A stretch of DNA of 44,288 bases from Chromobacterium sphagni (GCF_001855555.1 NZ_MKCT01000028.1:1-44288), one strand, 5' to 3'; numbered from the stretch's first letter, positions 9,282 through 17,687 are shown. Made by a program: numbers and translations. The notes: generated from the sequence alone by a model not told the origin.

Positions 9282-9303
9282 AAGCCCCGCAACGGCGGGG
9301 CTT
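9282..9303 (+). terminator. Terminator after the portal gene
   Basis: Perfect 9-bp stem AAGCCCCGC/GCGGGGCTT with loop AACG, just downstream of Q and followed by a T-rich stretch. The same stem recurs at 10417–10437, suggesting the two terminators bracket an inserted cargo segment. Confidence 0.8.
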
Positions 9304-9322
9304 TAGTTTGTCTATAACGGTG

Positions 9323-9655
9323 TTACTCGTCATGGCGCAGTACATCCGAGGCATAGTCCGCGATATCGAGATGTCCCATGGGATGGCCCATAAAAATGCT
9401 TCCTCTTAAAACATGTTTACTATTTTCTGATGTTGGGTTGACTTCAAATATTTTAACTAGTAGGCCGGAGGGGGCGGATTGGATAAGGACTTGACCTTTC
9501 TTGTCGGTGATCGGGTTTGAGGCAGATCGTGTAATTTCTAAGGAAAATGAGAGATTCTCTTTAGTTAAAGTATAAAGTTCTGTTGGGCCTTGCTGGTTTA
9601 GGAAACTTTGGTATCCATCAGCTTTAAATAGCCCACCTTCAAACATAATTTGCAT
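9323..9655 (-). CDS. Hypothetical prophage cargo protein
   Basis: A 110-residue protein starting MQIMFEGGLFKADGYQSFLN and ending DIADYASDVLRHDE, preceded by a good ribosome site (AGGAAAGG before ATG 9655). I do not recognise the family. Its base composition is more AT-rich than the phage structural genes, typical of recent cargo. It points toward the portal gene and ends close to that gene's terminator. The sequence looks like a small soluble alpha/beta protein; no signal peptide or membrane segment is visible. Confidence 0.6.
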   Translation of the reverse strand: MQIMFEGGLFKADGYQSFLNQQGPTELYTLTKENLSFSLEITRSASNPITDKKGQVLIQSAPSGLLVKIFEVNPTSENSKHVLRGSIFMGHPMGHLDIADYASDVLRHDE

Positions 9656-9783
9656 TTGATACCTTTCCTCATGTTACACCAGGCTGGTGCCTGTACGGAA
9701 AGTTATAAAATTTAGGCAGATATTTCAAGCGGTCGATGCTAAGTGGTGCTACTAAGAAACAAAGAGGAGACAAGGAGCCAGCC

Positions 9784-10319
9784 ATGGTCGATGATGTCAC
9801 TATAGAGTCGATTATTTTTCTGTTGCAATGGCCTGACACCAGAGCGCTGGGTTTGGAGGCGTTGCGTTGCCTTTCTCTGTTTTTGACTCTTAAACAGAGC
9901 AGGCAGATGCAACTCGCGCTGATCGATATTTCGGTGGAAAAGTCTTACTTCTACAGGAAGGTCGGCACTATATGTGGTTGGAAATATCAAGGTCACTGGA
10001 TTTTGAACTAGATCATTGGCAAGTAGAACTGCTGCTTGAACCTGCTGAAATCAAGTTGATTCAGGGACGTGAGCCAGTTCTGTTTGAGCTGCCCACCGTG
10101 CCTGGGTTGATGTTCCTATTTGACCCACCTTTCCAAGGCAGTGCCAAATCATTGCCTGTGGGTAGGATTGTGAATGGAGTGTGGCGCGCAGTGATCTCTA
10201 CGATTGGCACTGCGCCCGTATCCATGAGCTATGCAAGGTGTATCTTGGCCCAGCATATCAATGCTGGACTTCGTCAGCGTGCAAGAGGCCGCGCTAGCGA
10301 CCCAGATGGGGGCGAGTAG
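9784..10319 (+). CDS. Hypothetical prophage cargo protein, one frame break
   Basis: Starts MVDDVTIESIIFLLQWPDTR after an AAGGAG ribosome site. After one missing base near 9960 it continues HYMWLEISRSLDFELDHWQV and VLFELPTVPGLMFLFDPPFQ, ending GRASDPDGGE. The repaired length is 178 residues. I do not recognise the family; no membrane segment is clear. It is convergent with the immunity/effector pair and followed by a strong terminator. It sits between portal and cos, where P2-like phages carry old, tin and other antiviral genes, so a defence or superinfection role is possible but unproven. Confidence 0.5.
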
Positions 10320-10416
10320 ACGCACCTGTTTTTCTTATGATCGGCTCAGTAGAAAGTAGCTCAGTTTGAGCCGTGTTTTGGCTTCCCAGGCGTGAGCGAA
10401 CAGAGGATCCAAAACT

Positions 10417-10441
10417 AAGCCCCGCGATGCGGGGCTTTTTT
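10417..10441 (+). terminator. Rho-independent terminator between convergent cargo genes
   Basis: Perfect 9-bp stem AAGCCCCGC/GCGGGGCTT with a 3-base loop, followed by six Ts on the plus strand. It can serve the rightward gene ending at 10319 and, in reverse, the leftward gene ending at 10483. Confidence 0.88.
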
Positions 10442-10482
10442 GTGGGGCTACAGGGTGCCTTGATGCGTTGGCTCCCAGCGAG

Positions 10483-10947
10483 TTATAGCGGGTCAGTCGA
10501 ACAGTTCGCCTGCGGGCCAGACTTGGACAGGTAGTCTTTCCCTTGGGCGTCCTTCTTGATGCAGAAGTAGAGTCGGTTCCGGCCGTACTCGCCAAACATG
10601 TCGAAGATATAGGCGGTGTCGTTGGTCAGTGGCAGGGCCAGCATCCGGTTTTTGTCTGGCGATTTTGTACCGTAAGAAATGCATGTCTGTGGTGATGTAG
10701 GCGGCGTTTTCAGCGTGGTTTTGTACCAAGACTTCCACATATAGCGATGTTGTGTTTCATTGAAAACTTCGGCAGATACTCCTTGCCCTTTTAGGTAGTC
10801 GGGTGTGTCACCTTCTATCGGCGTTTTCAAGTAGAAGCAAGGCTTGCCGTCTTTCATTACAGCGGTGGCCTCAGCGTCGTAAGGCTTGGACATGGCCCAA
10901 GAGTTACCAGCCAGTATCAGCCCTGCCAGAAGTAGTAATTTCATCAT
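10483..10947 (-). CDS. Candidate periplasmic immunity protein for the PAAR effector
   Basis: A 154-residue protein with a clear signal peptide (MMKLLLLAGLILAGNSWAMS, likely cut after SWA; no lipobox). The mature part has KPCFYLKTPIEGDTPDYLKG and four cysteines, resembling in layout the small proteins annotated as putative T6SS periplasmic immunity proteins. Its start overlaps the PAAR gene stop by 4 bases (ATGA), so the two are co-translated, the usual effector–immunity arrangement. The immunity role is inferred from context; the fold itself was not identified. Confidence 0.62.
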   Translation of the reverse strand: MMKLLLLAGLILAGNSWAMSKPYDAEATAVMKDGKPCFYLKTPIEGDTPDYLKGQGVSAEVFNETQHRYMWKSWYKTTLKTPPTSPQTCISYGTKSPDKNRMLALPLTNDTAYIFDMFGEYGRNRLYFCIKKDAQGKDYLSKSGPQANCSTDPL

Positions 10948-12194
10948 GGTTCAATCTTTGTTGTTGCTGGTAGGAGACTAGGGTTTGCCGGGTTCGTCAA
11001 GAAGCCACCGAGTGCTCGCGCCAAAGCATTGGCGTCCCTATCTATGCCAAGTTGGGTTGCTCCGAAATAGTGTGAAACCAGCTCTCCTTGCTGTTCCATA
11101 TTGAAGTCTGGCATGGCCTTACCCTTATCTTGGCCTGCGAGGTTATAGCGGTAGGCGGGTGAGGGACCGCGCTTGCCATCATCCGAATACCCGCCTTTCA
11201 TGCCAATCACCGCCCCACCGAATACCACGTTGTAGCCAAGTTGGTACTGCCAGACGTGGGTCATTTCGTGGATGAACCATACCTTATCGCTATCACTTTC
11301 TATCGAGAAGTCAGGCCGGAAAGAGTCGTCAGGGAAGTGTATTTCACCCTTGGGTGTCATGGCGTTTCCTGAACGGTTTGGCTGGCCAAACAGGCCACCG
11401 CGGTGGATTTTGACCTTGCTGTAATCCAGAGAGTTCTTGAAGACGGTCCGCGCCATCGCAATCTCGCCTGGCGTCATGCCCCGCGTGTCCGTTGCCTTGG
11501 GCAGCGTGTGATTTACCGTAGATGAACCAATAGCCTGCGGGTTTGTTTTGATGCCGCTGAGGTCAGCTTTTAGAGCCGGCGCGGGTCCGCGGCCTCCAGT
11601 CTCGCACATGTGTTCTATCTGGCAGGCGCAGCTGTAGACGGTGTCCGGGTAGAACTCGGCGCAGGTAATGGCAGTGGCTTTGTCGGTCGCGATCCGCTCT
11701 GTCTTGCCGGCTGAGTCGGTTGTCCCTTCGACGGTACTTCCGTCTTCAAGCGTCAGTTTGTAACGGGTATCGGCCAGGGCATTGCGATCAGCCGTGAAGA
11801 AACGAATTTGTTCGTCAAAGGCTGTGACAGTGGTCGCCGCCGCAGCAGGAGCGGTAGCGGCGGCCGCAGCCGCAGCCGCAGCCACAGTCCCAGCGGTGGA
11901 AGCTCCTGTTGACGCCGATCCGCTGCCCTCATAATTTCGGCCCACCTCGCCCATGGTGCTGATGAGGGTCGCGCCGCAGCTGACTTTATGGCCCTCCAGG
12001 GCGACACCTTTGCCGCCTATTGTCCATGATGGGTCGCCTTCTACGATGGTGCAGTTGACGTGGCCTTGCTTCGGGCAACTGACGGAGTCGCCAACCAGCG
12101 CGACGGCTTTGCCAAACATGGTTGTTGTGCTGCTGGCGCTGACGACGTTCCCACCGTGGTCGGTCGGGTCGCCGAGGCGGATGATTCGCTTCAT
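10944..12194 (-). CDS. PAAR-domain effector with C-terminal zinc metallopeptidase domain
   Basis: A 416-residue protein. Residues 1–88 form a PAAR spike domain (MKRIIRLGDPTDHGGNVVSA, VEGDPSWTIGGKGVALEGHK). Residues 95–125 are an Ala/Thr-rich linker, and about 130–180 (DTRYKLTLEDGSTVEGTTDS) look like the beta-sandwich linker of T6SS cargo spikes. The C-terminal domain has an HExxH zinc motif (FIHEMTHVWQYQLG, His about 309) and a downstream glutamate region (MEQQGELVSHYF). The HExxH context resembles DUF4157/'Vgr-related' metallopeptidases. The start at 12194 follows the PAAR family; 12218 is possible. It is likely a T6SS or tail-tip delivered toxin with the overlapping downstream gene as immunity. 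Confidence 0.8.
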   Translation of the reverse strand: MKRIIRLGDPTDHGGNVVSASSTTTMFGKAVALVGDSVSCPKQGHVNCTIVEGDPSWTIGGKGVALEGHKVSCGATLISTMGEVGRNYEGSGSASTGASTAGTVAAAAAAAAATAPAAAATTVTAFDEQIRFFTADRNALADTRYKLTLEDGSTVEGTTDSAGKTERIATDKATAITCAEFYPDTVYSCACQIEHMCETGGRGPAPALKADLSGIKTNPQAIGSSTVNHTLPKATDTRGMTPGEIAMARTVFKNSLDYSKVKIHRGGLFGQPNRSGNAMTPKGEIHFPDDSFRPDFSIESDSDKVWFIHEMTHVWQYQLGYNVVFGGAVIGMKGGYSDDGKRGPSPAYRYNLAGQDKGKAMPDFNMEQQGELVSHYFGATQLGIDRDANALARALGGFLTNPANPSLLPATTKIEP

Positions 12195-12296
12195 GGAAGT
12201 GGCAGGCAAAGGGCGCATTATATGTGAAAAGGCTTATGTATCCCCCTGGCAAACCAGGCAGGAAGGGTTGCCAGCACCCTGCGCGCGCAATCGAAG

Positions 12297-12308
12297 CCCC
12301 GCCTCGCC
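12297..12308 (-). other. Putative cos site
   Basis: The minus strand reads GGCGAGGCGGGG, which from memory equals the beginning of the P2 cohesive end. It sits between the cargo region and the integrase. In P2, cos lies next to the Q/P terminase–portal end, so the position is right. Identification rests on this 12-base identity and location only. Confidence 0.6.
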
Positions 12309-12358
12309 CCCGCGCTTCATGTGCGGGAAATCATGCACCTGCATGAACGGCCCACAAA

Positions 12359-12394
12359 GGCCCGCCATGCGGTGCTATCGCCGGATGGCGGGCC
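12359..12394. repeat. Inverted repeat downstream of the integrase
   Basis: Perfect 10-bp stem GGCCCGCCAT/ATGGCGGGCC with a 16-base loop, 29 bases past the integrase stop. There is no clear U-tract on either side, so it may be an integrase 3' hairpin, a cos-flanking recognition structure, or a weak terminator. Confidence 0.5.
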
Positions 12395-12422
12395 GCCCCT
12401 GGCTCATGCGCTTTCATGCGCG

Positions 12423-13679
12423 CTATGCATGCATGGCAGCCAGCAGCGTGGTATCTCCCCCTTGTTCGACTTTGTCGAGGTAGTCGGCCCAGCTTTGCAG
12501 CATTGTCCGGCGCTCTTCCATGTATTGAGCGCGATTGTAGGCGGCCCGTACTTGGTTTGGTTCCTTGTGAGACAGCTGCCGCTCGATGGCATCGGGGTTG
12601 AAGCCGGCTTCATTCAGAATGGTGGAAGCGGTGGCGCGGAAGCCGTGGGTGACTACATGCCCATTTTCCGTATTTTTGCCGCTATACCCCATGCGTTCGA
12701 ATGCCTTGAGCAGTGTGGCTTTGCTCATATGCCGGCCGCGATAGAAGAAACTGGGGAAGACGAAATCATTTCCCTCTACACGGTGCATGTGCAACTGCCT
12801 TAGGATGTCTACCGCTTGAGAAGGAAGAGGGACGATGTGGGGTGCGGCGGCGGCTTTGAGCACTCGCTTCAGCTTTCGGGTCTCCGGCGGGATGGTCCAA
12901 ATGGCTTTATCCAGATCGAAGTCATCCCATTTCGCCTGGACCGTTTCACCTATCCGGGTGAAGCAGATCATGACGAGCTTGATCAAGTATTTGGTTTGCA
13001 GCGAGATGTGTTCGTTAGTGCCCAAGGCGACGAGGAAGGCTGGCAACTCCTCGCGCGTTAAGGATGGCTGTGGCTTTGTGATGGGGGTGATCAGTTCGCC
13101 AGCAAGGTCTGCAGCAGGGTTGGCCGCGGCCCGGCCTGTTTTGACCGCTCTTCGCCAGATGGCATTGCAGCGTTCACGAAGTCGGTTTGCCGTGTCGTGC
13201 AGTCCCTGTTTTTCAACAGATTGCAGGACGAGCAGCAAGTCCATTGCGCTGATGTCACGGATCGGACGGTCGCCAAGCTTGGGGAAGAGGTGGATTTCCA
13301 GTGAGCGCCAGACCCCGGTTGCATGAGTGGGCGCCCATTCCGCAGACATTTTGTTCCACCATTCCTGGGCGACGGCTTGGAAGGTGGAGGAGGCTTCGAC
13401 CAGTTGCTTGCGTGCGTTCTTCTTTTTTTGTTCGCCAGGGTCTTCTCCCTGAGCCAGCAGGCGGCGTGCCTCGTCTCGCTTCAGCCGCGCTTCCTTGAGC
13501 GACACTTCTGGATAGACACCCAGGGCAAGAACCTTTTCCTTGCCTGCAAAACGGTATTTCAGGCGCCAGTATTTTGCGGCATTGGGCATGACCAGCAAGT
13601 AAAGGCCCTGGCCATCCGTGACTTTCACTTGTTTTTCGCCTGGCGTGATCCGGTCGATTTCCAGCTTTGTTAGCGGCAT
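12423..13679 (-). CDS. int: P4-type tyrosine integrase
   Basis: A 418-residue integrase beginning MPLTKLEIDRITPGEKQVKV (DUF4102 arm-binding domain), with a core SAM-like domain (STFQAVAQEWWNKMSAEWAP) and the catalytic set Arg in MICFTRIGETVQ, HxxR in VVTHGFRATAST, His in RQLSHKEPNQ and Tyr in RAAYNRAQY. It is intact and is the last gene of the prophage before chromosomal prmB. Its promoter region (13680–13790) holds GGGGTAC-like repeats. It should excise and integrate the element near the prmB 3' end. Confidence 0.93.
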   Translation of the reverse strand: MPLTKLEIDRITPGEKQVKVTDGQGLYLLVMPNAAKYWRLKYRFAGKEKVLALGVYPEVSLKEARLKRDEARRLLAQGEDPGEQKKKNARKQLVEASSTFQAVAQEWWNKMSAEWAPTHATGVWRSLEIHLFPKLGDRPIRDISAMDLLLVLQSVEKQGLHDTANRLRERCNAIWRRAVKTGRAAANPAADLAGELITPITKPQPSLTREELPAFLVALGTNEHISLQTKYLIKLVMICFTRIGETVQAKWDDFDLDKAIWTIPPETRKLKRVLKAAAAPHIVPLPSQAVDILRQLHMHRVEGNDFVFPSFFYRGRHMSKATLLKAFERMGYSGKNTENGHVVTHGFRATASTILNEAGFNPDAIERQLSHKEPNQVRAAYNRAQYMEERRTMLQSWADYLDKVEQGGDTTLLAAMHA

Positions 13680-13715
13680 GTGTTCACCTCGGAAGAACGG
13701 GGTATTTTTTCAGAT

Positions 13716-13757
13716 ACCCCCTGTTGTTCCCCCAAATGTACCCCGCGACACCCCAGG
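13716..13757 (-). promoter_or_regulatory. GGGG(T/A)AC-like repeats upstream of the integrase
   Basis: Reading toward the integrase the minus strand holds GGGGTGTCGCGGGGTACA, TTTGGGGGAACA and CAGGGGGTATC. Iterated G4–5 plus TAC/AAC words ahead of P4-type integrases suggest arm-type integrase sites or part of its promoter/att region. The exact role is inferred. A related pair of words occurs near 18308–18327. Confidence 0.35.
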
Positions 13758-13793
13758 TTGTCACTGTTCCAGCCCGAACCGGGATGGAATGAA

Positions 13794-13827
13794 AAAAGCC
13801 GCCAAACCCTTTAGTTTGGCGGCTTTT
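13794..13827 (-). terminator. Terminator of the prmB operon
   Basis: 14-bp stem AAAAGCCGCCAAAC/GTTTGGCGGCTTTT with a 6-base loop immediately after prmB (reading leftward), flanked by A-rich and T-rich sides, so it may work in both directions. It marks the chromosome side of the prophage junction. Confidence 0.85.
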
Positions 13828-13835
13828 CGGTCTGT

Positions 13836-14738
13836 TTAGATTTTAGCTGATACCAAATCTTCGCGCGTCAGCAGGAAGACGAAGCCGTCGCCGCTCTGGG
13901 TTTCCATCCACATGAAGGGCAGGGTGGGGAAGCACTCTTCCAGCATGTCGCGGTTGTGGCCGATCTCCACCATCAGCACGCCGCGCTCGTTGAGGAAGTC
14001 CGGCGCGCGGCGCAGGATCTCGCGGGTGGCGTCCAGACCATCCTCGCCCGAGCCCAGCGCGATTTCCGGTTCGTGCAGGTATTCCTCGGGCAGCGTCTCC
14101 ACCGATTCGGCGTCGACATAGGGAGGGTTGGAGATAATCAGGTCGTACTTGTCCTCTATGCCCTCGAACATGTCGGTATGGATCAGGTTGATCCGGTCTT
14201 GCAGGCCGTAATGCTCGACATTGATCGACGCCACTTCCAGCGCGTCCAGCGAGATGTCCACCGCGTCGACTTCGGCATCGGGGTAGTGGTGGGCCAGCTG
14301 GATGGCCAGGCAACCGGAGCCGGTACACAGGTCCAGCGCGCGGTGTACCAGTTCCGGGTGTTCGATCCATGGCTCCAGCGGTTCGCCCAGGAGTTCATAG
14401 ATGAAGGAGCGCGGCACCAGCACGCGCTCGTCGACGTAGAAGCTGAATTCGCCCTGCCAGGCCTCGTGGGTGAGGTAGGCCACCGGAACATGCTCTTCGG
14501 CGCGGCGGCGGATCAATTCCAGCACTTCCGCTATCTCGGACGGCAGAAGCTTGGCGTCCAGATAGGGGTCAAGCTGTTCGATCGGCAGTTGCAGCGCGGT
14601 CAGGATCAAGTAGGCCGCTTCGTCGTGGGCGTTGTGGGTGCCATGGCCGTAGGTGAGTTCGGCTTCGTTGAAACGCGATACGGCGAAGCGCAGCAGGTCG
14701 CGCACGGTGGTGAAGTGGCTGGCAGCCTGTTGGTACAT
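13836..14738 (-). CDS. prmB: Ribosomal protein L3 glutamine N5-methyltransferase PrmB
   Basis: A 300-residue SAM-dependent methyltransferase starting MYQQAASHFTTVRDLLRFAV. It shows the SAM site ALDLCTGSGCLAIQLAHHYP, an acidic second strand EVDAVDISLDALEVA and the Gln-binding NPPY motif (LIISNPPYVDAESV) of the HemK/PrmB family; the N-terminal helical region and length favour PrmB, which methylates Gln of L3. The start at 14738 is preceded by AAGGAAA; a longer frame to 14777 is less likely. It is last in the leftward trpG–trpD–phosphomannomutase series and abuts the prophage. Confidence 0.92.
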   Translation of the reverse strand: MYQQAASHFTTVRDLLRFAVSRFNEAELTYGHGTHNAHDEAAYLILTALQLPIEQLDPYLDAKLLPSEIAEVLELIRRRAEEHVPVAYLTHEAWQGEFSFYVDERVLVPRSFIYELLGEPLEPWIEHPELVHRALDLCTGSGCLAIQLAHHYPDAEVDAVDISLDALEVASINVEHYGLQDRINLIHTDMFEGIEDKYDLIISNPPYVDAESVETLPEEYLHEPEIALGSGEDGLDATREILRRAPDFLNERGVLMVEIGHNRDMLEECFPTLPFMWMETQSGDGFVFLLTREDLVSAKI

Positions 14739-14810
14739 GGGTTTCCTTTCAATGCAAGGAGGACATGGTTGGCCCATGTCCCCTGGTATTTCATCCTGCG
14801 GCGTTCAGGT

Positions 14811-16187
14811 TCAGAACGGCAGCTTGGCGCTGGTGGCGGTGCCCAGCACGCGGCGGAAGTCGCCTTTGATCCTCTCCAGGGCCTCTTCGGTGTCGGCCTC
14901 GAAGCGCAGCACGATCACCGGGGTGGTGTTGGAGGCGCGGGCCAGGCCGAAGCCGTCCTTGTACTCCACTCGCAGGCCGTCGAGGGTATTGACCTCTTCG
15001 GCGCCGTCGAATTTGGCCGATTCCTGCAACTTGGCGATCAGCGCGTGGTTTTCGCCTTCCTTCGCCATTTTGAGGTTTAGCTCAGGGGTGGATACCGCGT
15101 TGGGCAGGGCGTTCAGCAGCTCGCTCGGATCCTCCACCCGCGACAGCACTTCCAGCAGGCGGGCGCCGGTGTAGATGCCGTCGTCGAAGCCGTACCAGCG
15201 CTCCTTGAAGAACACGTGGCCGCTCATCTCGCCGGCCAGTAGCGCGCCGGTTTCCTTGATCTTGGCCTTGATGAAGCTGTGACCGGTGCGCGCCATCACC
15301 GGCACGCCGCCGTTTTGCTTGATCCAAGGTTTGAGCAGACGGGTGGACTTCACATCGAAGATGATCTTGGCCTTGGGATTGCGCTCCAGCACGTCGGCGG
15401 CATACAGCATCAGCTGGCGGTCCGGCCAGATGATGTTGCCGTTCTTGGTGACCACGCCCAGGCGGTCGCCGTCGCCATCGAAGGCCAGACCGATCTCGGC
15501 GTCGGTCTTTTGCAGCGCTTCGATCACGTCTTTCAAGTTTTCTGGCTTGGCCGGATCCGGGTGGTGGTTGGGGAAGTTGCCGTCCACATCGCAGAACAGC
15601 TCGCGCACCTTGCATCCCAGGCGGCGGTACAGCAGCGGGGCGAAGGCACCTGCCACGCCATTGCCGCAGTCCACCACGATGTTCATCGGGCGCTCCAGCT
15701 TGATGTCCGAGGTGATGCGTTCGAAGTAGGCTTCAGCGACATCCTCGGTGCGATAGCCGCCTTCGCCCTGGCTGAGATCGCCGTCGACAATGCGCTGGTA
15801 CAGCTTCTGGATGTCGTCGCCGGCCAGCGTGTCGCCGGCCAACATCATCTTGAAGCCGTTGTAGTCAGGCGGATTGTGGCTACCGGTGACCATCACGCCG
15901 GATAGGGTGCCCAACTGGTGGGCGGCGAAATACAGCATGGGAGTGGCCACGCGGCCCACGTCGATGACGTCCACCCCCGCGGCGCGGATGCCGTTCGCCA
16001 GCGCTTCGCACAGTTCAGGGCCGGACAGCCGACCATCACGCCCCACCACTATGGCCTGCACCTTGCGGGCAAGCGCTTCCGACCCCACTGCCTGGCCAAT
16101 CTGGTGCGCAACGGCGGCGGTCAGGGTTTTGCCGACGATGCCGCGGATGTCATAGGCTTTGAAGATGTCTTTGGATAGTTTGTTCAT
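14811..16187 (-). CDS. algC: Phosphomannomutase/phosphoglucomutase
   Basis: A 458-residue alpha-D-phosphohexomutase. It has the phosphoserine loop GVMVTGSHNPPDYNGFKM (catalytic Ser about 108), the metal loop GLAFDGDGDRLGVV, the sugar loop LAGEMSGHVFFKERW and the C-terminal phosphate loop ASNTTPVIVLRFE. It interconverts mannose- or glucose-6-P and -1-P for LPS and polysaccharide precursors. The length and sequence fit the AlgC group; the substrate preference is inferred. It lies 69 bases after trpD on the same strand. Confidence 0.92.
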   Translation of the reverse strand: MNKLSKDIFKAYDIRGIVGKTLTAAVAHQIGQAVGSEALARKVQAIVVGRDGRLSGPELCEALANGIRAAGVDVIDVGRVATPMLYFAAHQLGTLSGVMVTGSHNPPDYNGFKMMLAGDTLAGDDIQKLYQRIVDGDLSQGEGGYRTEDVAEAYFERITSDIKLERPMNIVVDCGNGVAGAFAPLLYRRLGCKVRELFCDVDGNFPNHHPDPAKPENLKDVIEALQKTDAEIGLAFDGDGDRLGVVTKNGNIIWPDRQLMLYAADVLERNPKAKIIFDVKSTRLLKPWIKQNGGVPVMARTGHSFIKAKIKETGALLAGEMSGHVFFKERWYGFDDGIYTGARLLEVLSRVEDPSELLNALPNAVSTPELNLKMAKEGENHALIAKLQESAKFDGAEEVNTLDGLRVEYKDGFGLARASNTTPVIVLRFEADTEEALERIKGDFRRVLGTATSAKLPF

Positions 16188-16256
16188 GATGGTTTGTTAC
16201 GGTCGATAGTGTTTGAAGGGCGGCACCGTCTTGATTGGCCGCCGTCTTGTCGGGAT

Positions 16257-17285
16257 TCAGCTGCCAAGTTGCCGGCTCAGGGCAACCAGCTGGTCCAGCT
16301 TTTGGCGCGCCTTGCCGCTGTCCAACGCTTCGCGCGCCATGGTAACACCGTCGGCCAGGCTTGGGGCGATATCGGCGGTATATATCGCGGCCCCGGCATT
16401 GAACAGCACGATGTCGCGGGCCGGGCCCGGCTCCCCGTTCAGCACCGACAGCAGGCGCAGCCGGGATTGTTCCGCGGTGTCGGCGCGCAGGTCTTTCAGC
16501 TCGCAGCGCATCAGGCCGAATTCCTCCGGCTCCAGCTGATATTCCAGTATCTCGCCGTTTTTCAGTTCGGCCACCATGGTGGGGCCGGATAGTGTCAATT
16601 CGTCCAGGCCGTCGCAGCCATGCACTATCATCACGTGCTGGCTGCCAAGCTGTTTCAGCACCCGTGACTGGATGCCGACCAGGTCGGGGTGGAACACACC
16701 CATCAGCTGCTTGTCGGCATTGGCCGGGTTAGTCAGCGGCCCCAGAATGTTGAAGATGGTGCGCGCGCCCAGTTCCTTGCGTATCGGCGCAACATGTTTC
16801 ATCGCGCTGTGGTGGTTGGGCGCGAACATGAAGCCAAGGCCGATTTCGTCGATGCAACGGCCGGCCTGTTCCGGCGTAAGCGCCAGGTTGACGCCCAGCC
16901 GCTCCAGCACATCGGCGCTGCCAGAACTGGACGATACCGATCGGCCGCCATGCTTGGCGACGCGAGCCCCGGCGGCGGCGGCAGCAAAGGCCGCGGTGGT
17001 GGAGATGTTGAAAGTGTGTGATTTGTCGCCGCCAGTGCCGCAGGTGTCGACCAGATGGCTGCGGTCGGCCACCGGGACGGGGGTGGCGAATTCGCGCATC
17101 ACGGTGGCCGCCGCGGCGATTTCGGACACCGACTCCACCTTGACCCGGAGGCCGATGAGGATGGCCGCGGTCTGCGCCGGCGATAGCTCGCCGCGCATGA
17201 TCTGGCGCATGATGTCCAGCATCTCGTCGTAAAACAGTTCATTGCCGTCGATCAGACGGTTCAGTGCCACTTGCGGGCTGATCAT
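16257..17285 (-). CDS. trpD: Anthranilate phosphoribosyltransferase
   Basis: A 342-residue Trp[21 protein letters not shown] at the start, the PRPP loop [40 protein letters not shown], and the family segment [20 protein letters not shown]. It transfers phosphoribose from PRPP to anthranilate in tryptophan synthesis. The frame is intact. It starts 12 bases downstream of a LprI-like gene that separates it from trpG; trpC is not next to it, since a hexomutase gene follows. Confidence 0.95.
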   Translation of the reverse strand: MISPQVALNRLIDGNELFYDEMLDIMRQIMRGELSPAQTAAILIGLRVKVESVSEIAAAATVMREFATPVPVADRSHLVDTCGTGGDKSHTFNISTTAAFAAAAAGARVAKHGGRSVSSSSGSADVLERLGVNLALTPEQAGRCIDEIGLGFMFAPNHHSAMKHVAPIRKELGARTIFNILGPLTNPANADKQLMGVFHPDLVGIQSRVLKQLGSQHVMIVHGCDGLDELTLSGPTMVAELKNGEILEYQLEPEEFGLMRCELKDLRADTAEQSRLRLLSVLNGEPGPARDIVLFNAGAAIYTADIAPSLADGVTMAREALDSGKARQKLDQLVALSRQLGS

Positions 17286-17297
17286 GATGATGGATTC

Positions 17298-17687
17298 CTA
17301 TGTGCCTTGACGGGCGAGGTCGGCCAGCCTTTGCGTGTCCAGGTCGATTTCGCAGGCCAGGCGGGCGCGGTCGGCGCCATTACCGCTGGCGTGGCTGGCC
17401 GCCAGCCAGTCGCACTGCTGCTGGAGATACGCCTGGTAAGTCTGCTGGGCGCGGCGCAACGCGCGGGCAGCATGAAAGCGGTTATCTGTGGCGCGGTCCA
17501 GTTGGCGCATCGCCGCCAGAGTCTTGTCTTCCTGTGCGATCAGTTGCTGGTGGATGTCGGCGTGGCGTTGTTTCAGGCAGGAGGCGATGGCCTGGGTGTC
17601 GGCCTGGGTTCGGCTGCAGTCGTCCAGCGCGCCAGCCCATGCCGGCGAGGCCAGCAGGGCGAGGGTCAGCGTCAACCGCCCCGGCAT
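17298..17687 (-). CDS. LprI-like (DUF1311) secreted protein between trpG and trpD
   Basis: A 129-residue protein with a signal peptide ([20 protein letters not shown]) and the DUF1311/LprI pattern: cysteines in LDDCSRTQAD, IASCLKQRH, QQQCDWLA and RLACEIDLDTQRLADL. Family members are periplasmic, and some inhibit lysozyme. The ATG overlaps the trpG stop by one base (TGATG), so it is translationally coupled to a tryptophan gene although its product is exported. The start is clear from the signal peptide. Confidence 0.8.
   Translation of the reverse strand: MPGRLTLTLALLASPAWAGALDDCSRTQADTQAIASCLKQRHADIHQQLIAQEDKTLAAMRQLDRATDNRFHAARALRRAQQTYQAYLQQQCDWLAASHASGNGADRARLACEIDLDTQRLADLARQGT

Noticed and set aside
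13956-15080. Long open frame (374 codons) opposite prmB and the hexomutase
   Set aside because: It is antisense to two well-conserved enzymes and has no family motif; long antisense frames are expected in GC-rich DNA.
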